Source: an uncultured Bacteroidota bacterium
GTDB lineage: Bacteria; Bacteroidota; Bacteroidia; Chitinophagales; Chitinophagaceae
Assembly (NCBI GenBank): GCA_903831935.1
Contig: CAIKZP010000037.1
Span: 1-64,000 of the forward strand
Reading direction: 5' to 3'
Length of the DNA stretch: 64,000 nucleotides
Notes under the pieces: generated by a model
Told to the model about the DNA's origin: nothing
Seen by the model: the letters and a program-made list of their open reading frames with translations, nothing else
Database searches by the model: none
Translations under genes and position numbers: made by a program
Shown here: piece after piece, positions 24,097 to 31,687 of the stretch
How the letters are laid out: each line of letters starts with the position of its first letter
Numbering within the stretch: position 1 is the first letter of the stretch

Positions 24097-26019
24097 ATGA
24101 AATTGACAAATAAATACAATAATGATTTCCTGAAAAATGTTTTGGATAATATAAGTGATGCTATATTATTTGAATCATTTGATCATACCATTTTGTATGT
24201 CAATAAACATTTTTGCAATCTATTTAAAGTGCCAGTTAGCCCCAATGAACTAATAGGGATTGATTGTTCAAATGTGGCACAATCAGCAAAAAAATTATTT
24301 AAAGACCCAGAACGCTTTGTTAATAGGATTAATCAAGTATATCTAAACAAAGAGAATATAGTTAATGAAGAGGTTTTCTTTAAAGATGGTAGAGTGGTTT
24401 ATATGGATTATACAATAATTGATGATGTAACAGGGAAAGGCCATATGTGGACATATAAAAACATGTCTATTCTTAAAACTTCTTTAGAAACTATTACAGG
24501 ACAAAAAGAGTTCTACGAGAACTTATTAAACAATATTCCTGCCGATATTGCCATATTTAATGATAAGCACCAATATGTTTTTGTAAATAGCATTGGTGTG
24601 AAATCTACTGAATTAAGTAAATGGATTATAGGTAAAGACGATTTTGAATATGTATCATATCGTAACCGTCCAAAAAGTATTGCAGAAAGACGTCGCGCTG
24701 CTTTTGATAAAGCGAAGCTTACTCAAAAAAGTGTTGAAATGGAGGAGATCTCTATAAATGATAAAAATATTTCTACTCATATTCTTAGAAAGTTTTATCC
24801 TGTATATGAGAACGGTGAATTTTTAAGCATGATAGGCTATGGTATTGATATTACTAGTATTCGAGAGTCGGAGAAAGAAGTAATTGTAATGGATGCCTTG
24901 TTTAGTACACTTATTGAAAATACCAATGAATTGGTGATTACGGTAGATTCTTCATTGAAAATTCAATTTGCCAATGCTAAATGGATTAACAATACAGGCT
25001 TCTCTTACTATACAACATTACAGTCGAGCATTTCGAACTTCATAAGTGAAAATGAAAATAAATTCATAGAAACTTTAAATTATTTCTTTGAACATGAACA
25101 ATATAATACCAATAAAAGAGAAGTAGTAATAAATGCATTTAACAAAAACAAAATCACGCTAAAGTTCGATTTGACAAAATATTCTCAGAAAGGTTGGGAA
25201 ACTCCAAGAGTGATGATTTTCTTCACAGATATTACTGAACAAGTTAAAAACGAAACAGAGTTTAAGAAAAATCTAACAAAAGAAAAACACCTAAATGAAT
25301 TGAAAACAAATTTCATGAATATGGTGTCGCACGAATTAAGAACTCCCTTGTCTGTAATACTTTCTAACACAGAATTATTAGTTCATAAATTACAAAAAAT
25401 ACAAAACGATACAGTAAAAAAACATACAGATATGATCGTCAACCAAATTGATGGTATGATTAATTTGTTAAATGAATTTTTATTTATTAGTAAAGTGGAG
25501 TCTGGTAAAATATTAATTCAGTTAGAATCAATATCTATTGTAGAACAAATTAAAAAAATAACCAAAGAGCAATTTAATCCTTGGATAGATGGTAGAAAAG
25601 TTGCTATTAAAATAGTAAATAAACCTAGAGATGTTTATTTTGATATAAAAATGCTCGGTCATATTGTAAGTAATTTATTTAACAATGCATTTAAATATTC
25701 ATCAGGAGCGTCGAATCCTGTATTAGAAATAAAATTCTATTCAAATAAATTTGTTTTAAATTTTATTGATCAGGGAATTGGCATTAGTTTAGAAGACCAA
25801 AAAAAGTTATTTCAACCTTTTGCTAGGGGCGAAAACGTTGGCTTAATAGAAGGTACTGGATTAGGTTTGGTAATTGTAAAGTATTTTTCAGAACAACACA
25901 ATGGAGAAATAAGTATAGAAAGCCAAATAGATAAAGGAACAACCATTTCACTAACATTTCCCTATTTAATTCCAAATAAAGAAACCATAAAATCAAATAA
26001 ATCTTTAAATTTTTACTAA
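24097..26019 (+). CDS. PAS-domain sensor histidine kinase
   Basis: This 640-residue soluble kinase has three PAS-like regions (about residues 10-125, 140-265 and 275-390), then a HisKA dimerisation domain with the phospho-His in FMNMVSHELRTPLSVI, and a HATPase domain with N-box NLFNNAFKYS, DQGIGIS and GTGLGLVIVKYF. The ORF track begins at TTG; the ATG one codon later is preferred. The stop overlaps the response-regulator ATG by 1 nt, so the pair is cognate. The first two PAS domains resemble those of the kinase at 28061-30259. There are no membrane segments, so it senses an intracellular cue. Confidence 0.92.
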   Translation: MKLTNKYNNDFLKNVLDNISDAILFESFDHTILYVNKHFCNLFKVPVSPNELIGIDCSNVAQSAKKLFKDPERFVNRINQVYLNKENIVNEEVFFKDGRVVYMDYTIIDDVTGKGHMWTYKNMSILKTSLETITGQKEFYENLLNNIPADIAIFNDKHQYVFVNSIGVKSTELSKWIIGKDDFEYVSYRNRPKSIAERRRAAFDKAKLTQKSVEMEEISINDKNISTHILRKFYPVYENGEFLSMIGYGIDITSIRESEKEVIVMDALFSTLIENTNELVITVDSSLKIQFANAKWINNTGFSYYTTLQSSISNFISENENKFIETLNYFFEHEQYNTNKREVVINAFNKNKITLKFDLTKYSQKGWETPRVMIFFTDITEQVKNETEFKKNLTKEKHLNELKTNFMNMVSHELRTPLSVILSNTELLVHKLQKIQNDTVKKHTDMIVNQIDGMINLLNEFLFISKVESGKILIQLESISIVEQIKKITKEQFNPWIDGRKVAIKIVNKPRDVYFDIKMLGHIVSNLFNNAFKYSSGASNPVLEIKFYSNKFVLNFIDQGIGISLEDQKKLFQPFARGENVGLIEGTGLGLVIVKYFSEQHNGEISIESQIDKGTTISLTFPYLIPNKETIKSNKSLNFY

Positions 26020-26771
26020 TGAAACCCACAGTTTGTATTGTAGAAGATAACGACCAATTAAGAGAAGCCCTAGTTGAGTTACTCAATAGCGAGTTTGAAA
26101 TTACCGCACTTGAAAATGGCACTAGATTAATGGGCTACTTAGAAATTAAATTACCTGATTTAATTTTATTAGACATTATGCTTCCTTTCCCTTTAGATGG
26201 GTTTACTATTTTAAGGTTATTAAAAAACAATGAATTGCTTTCTGCTATACCAGTCATTTTAATGTCGGCTATCAATAGCGAAGATAAAATTACAGAGGGA
26301 TTAGAACTGGGCGCCAATGATTATGTGGTAAAACCATTCAAGTCAACAAATCTATTCTTAAAAATAAAGAACCAAATTTCTTTACATAAAGGGAAAGAGG
26401 CGGCTATTGAAAAAAGTAAGCTTCAAAAAGCAAATCATTTTATTGAATCGCCATCTAATGGATTTAAGAAAAAGTTCGATGCAATTATGGATGAAATTTC
26501 AGACAATACCAATATTAGTATTGAAGAGATATCAGCAAAAATGCTAATGAGCGTTTCTACCTTCGAAAGATGGATGAAAAAAATATATGGCACTAGTCCG
26601 CGTAAATATATTCTTTCATACAAGTTGTCTAAAGCAGAAATTATGTTAAGGCAAAATTTAGGATCAGTAAAAGATATTGCCTATTTATTAGGATTTAATT
26701 CAGTCTCATATTTCTGTTCAAGTTTTAAGGAAAAATATGGTAAGAGTCCTTTGAATTACATTAAAAACTAA
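26019..26771 (+). CDS. Response regulator with AraC-type DNA-binding domain
   Basis: This 250-residue protein has a receiver domain (about residues 3-118) with acidic residues in VEDND, the phospho-acceptor Asp in LILLDIMLP and the Lys in YVVKPF. A C-terminal AraC/XylS double helix-turn-helix follows (about 150-250), with ISAKMLMSVSTFERWMK and DIAYLLGFNSVSYFCSSF. It should be phosphorylated by the kinase encoded immediately upstream and then control transcription. Targets are not evident; the adjacent membrane DHp gene, 14 nt downstream, is in the same transcript. Confidence 0.92.
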   Translation: MKPTVCIVEDNDQLREALVELLNSEFEITALENGTRLMGYLEIKLPDLILLDIMLPFPLDGFTILRLLKNNELLSAIPVILMSAINSEDKITEGLELGANDYVVKPFKSTNLFLKIKNQISLHKGKEAAIEKSKLQKANHFIESPSNGFKKKFDAIMDEISDNTNISIEEISAKMLMSVSTFERWMKKIYGTSPRKYILSYKLSKAEIMLRQNLGSVKDIAYLLGFNSVSYFCSSFKEKYGKSPLNYIKN

Positions 26772-26785
26772 TTACACGTTTATTT

Positions 26786-27631
26786 ATGTATAATAGTTTT
26801 TTTAAGTTAAAACGTAATAGAACCTTATGGTTAATTGGTATTATTATCATTTTAATTACTGTCAATTTATTTGTTGTTCAAGTTTTATTGCATAAAAAAA
26901 ACGACAATTCAATTGCCATTAATTTAATGGGCAGGCAACTATTATATAGTCATAATATTTCTAATTATTTCTTTTCTCTTGAAAATAAAGATGTCTCTTT
27001 TAAAACAGACATTACTAATGACTTTAAAGTTTGGAAACAAATACACTATGCTTTTTTAAATGGAGATGCAGATTTGGGTATTCATTCTTTAATTAATTTG
27101 AATTTAAAATCTGAATTAGAAAAGCTTACTATTAATGTAACAAACATTGAACAAATTATCAATTCAAATAAACCCATAGATCATAATATAATTAAATCAG
27201 TTATTCAAAATCAATATAGTTATGCAGAAAAGATGCATTATATTTTGAGTGAAATGTATCTTGATTCTGAATCTAGATATAAGACTATTAACTATATAGA
27301 TATATTTTTTGCTCTTTTTTCAATTGTAGGAATTATATTAATATTCTTTTTAGCATACCTTCCTGTTGAAAAAAAGATTGATGAATCATATAAAAATTAC
27401 ATTAAAAAACTTGAAGAAATAGCTTGGGACCAATCTCATTTAATTCGGGCCCCTGTTTCTAATTTACTTGGCCTTACTAGATTCTTGAAAAAGAAATCAA
27501 CAACTATTAATGATCCAGAATTATTGAAATTAATATTAATTATTGAGCAAGAAGCTCAGCATATAGACAAGGAAGTGCATGCAGTTGTGAGTAAAACGAT
27601 TGTTTCAAGTAATGATGTAGATATTCATTAA
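26786..27631 (+). CDS. Membrane sensor with PilJ-like N-terminus and a lone histidine-kinase DHp domain
   Basis: This 281-residue protein has a transmembrane helix (about residues 14-33), a periplasmic region beginning with the PilJ-type motif INLMGRQLLYSHNIS, a second helix (about 174-195) and a cytoplasmic DHp-like four-helix segment. The H-box reads WDQSHLIRAPVSNLLGL. The protein ends after the second DHp helix; no HATPase domain follows and the convergent gene begins 19 nt later, so no remnant lies downstream. Similar H-box segments end many Bacteroidota PAS proteins. It may accept or relay phosphate from another kinase, or modulate the linked kinase-regulator pair. Confidence 0.75.
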   Translation: MYNSFFKLKRNRTLWLIGIIIILITVNLFVVQVLLHKKNDNSIAINLMGRQLLYSHNISNYFFSLENKDVSFKTDITNDFKVWKQIHYAFLNGDADLGIHSLINLNLKSELEKLTINVTNIEQIINSNKPIDHNIIKSVIQNQYSYAEKMHYILSEMYLDSESRYKTINYIDIFFALFSIVGIILIFFLAYLPVEKKIDESYKNYIKKLEEIAWDQSHLIRAPVSNLLGLTRFLKKKSTTINDPELLKLILIIEQEAQHIDKEVHAVVSKTIVSSNDVDIH

Positions 27632-27650
27632 AAATTCTGAATGTAAATAA

Positions 27651-28058
27651 TCAACCTAAATTGCCCAAAGATTCAATTTTACTGATTGCAATAACAAAGT
27701 CTTCAATTTCAGCAGGTTTTATTAAGTAATTACTTGCTTTTAACTCATTTGCCATTATTTTATCGGCAGGAGAACTAGAAGTGGTTAGTATTATTACAGG
27801 AATGTGGCTGAGTGTGTTAGCGTTTTTAATATGTTCTAATACTGCAAATCCATTTATTTTTGGAAGATTGATATCTAATAAAACTAGGTCTGGTAAATCT
27901 TGGTTATTAAAGGAAGAACTATCTAATAGGGTAATTGCTTCTAATCCATCCCTTGCAATACTTATTTTTTTAGACAGATTAGTTTCTTCTAAAGTTTCAG
28001 TTGTTAAAAGAATATCTCCTTCATTATCTTCAACGAGTAAAATATGCAATGGGTTCAT
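27651..28058 (-). CDS. Single-domain response regulator (CheY/Rcp1-like)
   Basis: This 135-residue stand-alone receiver has the acidic pair in LLVEDNEGD, the phospho-acceptor in LVLLDINLPKINGF, Thr/Ser in IILTTSSS and the Lys in YLIKPAE. The NEGDILLT insertion is typical of Rcp1-type regulators that follow phytochrome-like or PAS kinases. It starts 2 nt after the kinase stop and has no output domain, so it acts by protein contact or in a phosphorelay. Confidence 0.92.
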   Translation of the reverse strand: MNPLHILLVEDNEGDILLTTETLEETNLSKKISIARDGLEAITLLDSSSFNNQDLPDLVLLDINLPKINGFAVLEHIKNANTLSHIPVIILTTSSSPADKIMANELKASNYLIKPAEIEDFVIAISKIESLGNLG

Positions 28059-28060
28059 TT

Positions 28061-30259
28061 TTATTTTTTTAGAATTGTAAAATGAAAGGTTGTTCCAATA
28101 TTTTCTTGAGATTCAAGCCAAATTTCTCCTTTTAAATTATAGATGATTTTCTTTGCAATACTAAGTCCAATGCCAGTTCCAGAATATTTGTCTCTGTTAT
28201 GCAACCTCTGAAAAAGCACAAAGATTTTTTCAAAGTATTCTTTTTTTATTCCAATTCCGTTGTCTGATATTGAGAATTGCCAATAGTTCAATTCTTCTTT
28301 ACTTGTTATTGTAATTTCTGGTACTACATCTTCTTTACTATATTTTAAACTATTGTCTATGAAACTCTGAAAAACTTGTCGAATAGGAGATCTATATATT
28401 TTTAACTTTGGTAGTTTGTTAATAATTATGTTAGCATTCTTCTCTTGTATTTTCACTTGATGCAATGTGATGATTTCATCAACTACTTCATTTAAATCAA
28501 CTTCTTCTAGTTCAAAATCATCTAATCTGTCAATCCTTGAATACTCTAACAAATCTAATATCATTTGACGCATTCTTTTTGCACCATCAACTGCAAAGTT
28601 TAAATATGTTTTCCCTTTCTCATCTAAATGATTGCCATATTTTTTATCTAATTGGGCTAAAAAGCTAGTAACCATTCTTAAAGGTTCTTGTAAATCATGA
28701 GAGGCAGAAAAGGCAAACTGTTCTAATTCTTTGTTTACCCTAGCCATTGATTTCATCATTCCTTCTAATTCAATTTCAGTTTTACGTCTGCTTGTAATAT
28801 CAATACCATATCCAATTACAAACTTTAATTTATTATCCTCATAATAAGGATAAAATCTTCTAAATATAAAATTGGTTGATCCTGTTTTTGTATTATGCTC
28901 ATCAACCCAGTCTCTACTTATTTTGGTTTCAATTGCTTCATTAAAGTACCCTCTTCTTTTTGTGGCAATTTTGGTATCTATTCCTTTTAATTCACTGTAA
29001 TCAAAATCATTTTTTCCTATCATCCAATCTCGCAAATTTTTATCGGCAATAGCAGTTGGATTGATGTATAGATAATTATGGTCTTTGTCAAATACAGCAA
29101 TATCGGCAGGGATATTATTTAAAATGTCTTCGGTAAACTGTTTTTGTTGTAATATTTCTTGTTCAATTTTTTTTCTTAGTGTAACATCTTGAATTGTACC
29201 CCTTATTAATTCGTTTTTCCCTTCAGCATTAACAATGGTATTTCCAATATCATTTACAATTCTAATATCTCCATTTGGTTTGATAATTCTGTAATGAATA
29301 TTAAATGAGATAGTATTTTTTATTGCTTCCATTAACTTAGCATTTACCATTGCTTTATCTTCTGGATGAATACCATTTATAAAAACTGTATAATTAGCTT
29401 TTTCAATTTCAGGATCAATTCCTCGAATAGAATATATTTCTTTGGTCCATTCTACCTTTTCGGTAAAAATATTGTATTCCCAACTACCAATATGGGCTAT
29501 TTCTTGACTAGTAGTTAAGAGGATTTCATTTTTTCGAATGGTTTCTTCTTTTTCCTTCCTCTCAGTAATATCAGAATAGTTCCATAAGTGTCCAACACAG
29601 GTATTCTCTTGAATTATTGGAATATAGTTTTGCTCTAATATTTTGCCATTTTTTAATTCTACAATGTTTAATAAATTTATTTTTTTAGCAGTTAATTTAT
29701 TTTCAACATCAATCGTAACCCTTTCTGGATCTTTTAAATTTAATAGGATTGTTGATTTGAAATCATTAAAGTTCTTGTCAATAATATTTTTAGGCTCATC
29801 TTTTATTTCGAATATTTCACAAAACAACTTATTTACAAATATAATTTTACCATCTAAATCTTTCAATAATACACCTGTTTGTATATTATTAATTAACGAG
29901 GTAAATATTGTTTCGGCCTTTTTTCTACTATGTACTTGTTGGTTTAAATAATTTGCAAAAGACATTAAATCATTACTACTAAAATCTAATTGTTCGTCTG
30001 TAATTAAACTGATTGTTTTTTTAAGATTTTCAATAGAACTTTTTCTGATATTTATTTCTTCATTAAGCGATTTGTTGATTTCAATATATTCTTCTTCATT
30101 AATTTCAGAAGCTCTTTCAGATAGGCTTTTATCACGCTCAAATGATTGGTATGATTGATTGATAACATTTAAAAATGCTGCTATTCCTGGATCATCTAAT
30201 GAGACGTTCTCAGGAAAGTGTTTTTTAATTTGCCTCTCTAATAGGTTGTTATACTTCAT
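28061..30259 (-). CDS. Multi-PAS sensor histidine kinase of a FIST operon
   Basis: This 732-residue kinase opens with a helical region (LLERQIKKHFPEN, about residues 1-110) typical of kinases paired with FIST proteins. Three PAS domains follow (about 110-230, 240-365 and 370-495), then HisKA with FSASHDLQEPLRMVTSF and a HATPase with DNSLKYS, DNGIGIK and GTGIGLSIAKKI. The ORF track starts at TTG; the ATG one codon later is preferred and overlaps the FIST stop by 11 nt. The PAS segment LNNIPADIAVFDKDH closely resembles one in the kinase at 24097. Cognate receiver: the next gene. Confidence 0.92.
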   Translation of the reverse strand: MKYNNLLERQIKKHFPENVSLDDPGIAAFLNVINQSYQSFERDKSLSERASEINEEEYIEINKSLNEEINIRKSSIENLKKTISLITDEQLDFSSNDLMSFANYLNQQVHSRKKAETIFTSLINNIQTGVLLKDLDGKIIFVNKLFCEIFEIKDEPKNIIDKNFNDFKSTILLNLKDPERVTIDVENKLTAKKINLLNIVELKNGKILEQNYIPIIQENTCVGHLWNYSDITERKEKEETIRKNEILLTTSQEIAHIGSWEYNIFTEKVEWTKEIYSIRGIDPEIEKANYTVFINGIHPEDKAMVNAKLMEAIKNTISFNIHYRIIKPNGDIRIVNDIGNTIVNAEGKNELIRGTIQDVTLRKKIEQEILQQKQFTEDILNNIPADIAVFDKDHNYLYINPTAIADKNLRDWMIGKNDFDYSELKGIDTKIATKRRGYFNEAIETKISRDWVDEHNTKTGSTNFIFRRFYPYYEDNKLKFVIGYGIDITSRRKTEIELEGMMKSMARVNKELEQFAFSASHDLQEPLRMVTSFLAQLDKKYGNHLDEKGKTYLNFAVDGAKRMRQMILDLLEYSRIDRLDDFELEEVDLNEVVDEIITLHQVKIQEKNANIIINKLPKLKIYRSPIRQVFQSFIDNSLKYSKEDVVPEITITSKEELNYWQFSISDNGIGIKKEYFEKIFVLFQRLHNRDKYSGTGIGLSIAKKIIYNLKGEIWLESQENIGTTFHFTILKK

Positions 30260-31379
30260 CAAAACAAGTAATGGTCATTGTTTGGTTATGTAATTGGCAA
30301 TTACCTTTTTCGTTGAATGGAGAAATCTCACCATAAGAATAAAAACCTCCAAAAACAGTATTCATTCCTATGATATCTCTTATAGATTCAATTTCTTCTT
30401 CTATTCTAGGCCCTAAAACAAGTTTTCTACCAACGCAACTTATCAATAAGGCAAAACTTGGTTCTTTTTTATTTGAATTGACTGTATTTGCGGCAGCAAT
30501 AGTTGATGCGGTTATAAGTTTGTCTAAATTAGCCCGCATAAATCGAACTTTTGCACCTGTAGGAATATCACCCGCAAAAGTTAAACTGTTTTCATTTTCA
30601 TCAATTGATAAAATAGTTCTTACGATTGGTTCTGTAGCGCCTTCTAATTGTATAGATAAGGGAAAGAGTAATGCAGAGCTAGGTAAATGTGCAGCATCAG
30701 GTCCTAGGTATTTTTTATAAATAGACAAAGCATTTTTATTATCTATTTCAAATAGCTTATTGCCTTTAGATTTGGTTACTATTTTTTCCATTCCAAAAGT
30801 ATCCCATCCTCCTTGTGACCCATGTGTAACCAATATGTTTTTCCCATAAAATCCAATAGCAACAATATTTCCTTTTGTTGCATTTTCATTTAATCCAACA
30901 AGTGTAGTTTGAAAATTATCGTCGTCTCCAGCCAATCCGCCAGTAACTAATATTTTATTATCTGTTGCATCATTAATTCCTTTTACTAATTCAGACCCAT
31001 TTACAAAACTTCCATCTGATATTACTAAAATATAGGCTAATTCATTGTTGATTAATTCTTTTACTAAGGCCTTTCCACTTTCGTAACTATTTGAATAGTC
31101 TTGAATATTTACCTGTGTTGTTTTAATAGCCGTTTTTTCGAATTCTAAAGCAATTAATACAATAGTGTTATCTGTAACCGTTTCTTGAAATATTTCTCCT
31201 GCTGTACTACAAAGCACAATTTCAGCATCCTTAAATTTTAGCCTAATATTTTCAAATGTAGTTGGGAGTTCTAATATTTTTTTGGCAGCAAAACACAGTA
31301 CTAGATTTGCAGTTTCAGTAACGTTATTACTACTTAATTCTTCAAATTGTTCATTATACTGATATATTGAAGTTTTCAT
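30249..31379 (-). CDS. FIST domain sensory protein
   Basis: This 376-residue cytoplasmic protein has FIST_N (about residues 25-215) and FIST_C (about 220-360) domains. Typical segments are VLCSTAGEIF, VTGGLAGDDDNF, VAIGFYG and the C-terminal VFGGFYSYGEISP. FIST domains are thought to bind small ligands such as amino acids and pass the signal to a kinase, and the downstream PAS kinase overlaps this gene. It is the first gene of a three-gene operon and is preceded by a 308-bp gap. Confidence 0.93.
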   Translation of the reverse strand: MKTSIYQYNEQFEELSSNNVTETANLVLCFAAKKILELPTTFENIRLKFKDAEIVLCSTAGEIFQETVTDNTIVLIALEFEKTAIKTTQVNIQDYSNSYESGKALVKELINNELAYILVISDGSFVNGSELVKGINDATDNKILVTGGLAGDDDNFQTTLVGLNENATKGNIVAIGFYGKNILVTHGSQGGWDTFGMEKIVTKSKGNKLFEIDNKNALSIYKKYLGPDAAHLPSSALLFPLSIQLEGATEPIVRTILSIDENENSLTFAGDIPTGAKVRFMRANLDKLITASTIAAANTVNSNKKEPSFALLISCVGRKLVLGPRIEEEIESIRDIIGMNTVFGGFYSYGEISPFNEKGNCQLHNQTMTITCFDEV

Positions 31380-31687
31380 TTAGGGGACTAATTAATATAC
31401 AATCTGTTTAAACTATTTTTGTATAAATGAATTTTTTTTAAACATTTATCCTTTAAAATAATAAAATTATCACAAATTATTCAATGGCTTTTATAGTCAT
31501 TTCTCCTGAAATTCAATTATATCAATACTTTTAGCGATTTTGGTGTAAAAATAGTAGTATAGAAAGACGAAAAAATGATATAAAAGCGCCCTAAAAATGC
31601 GCAAAAAATACAATTTGATTAATTGTAGACATATATTTTCTTGATAATACGTATTTTGTCAATTCATTCATTTTCATTCAAATATCC
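31380..31687. other. 308-bp AT-rich intergenic region upstream of FIST operon
   Basis: It contains a plus-strand TATTTTTG at 31414-31421 with no gene to drive, and a GCGC...GCGC short inverted repeat near 31585-31602. No exact minus-strand CAAAnnTA box was found for the FIST operon. Only peptides under 17 codons are open here. No RNA gene was recognised. Confidence 0.5.
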
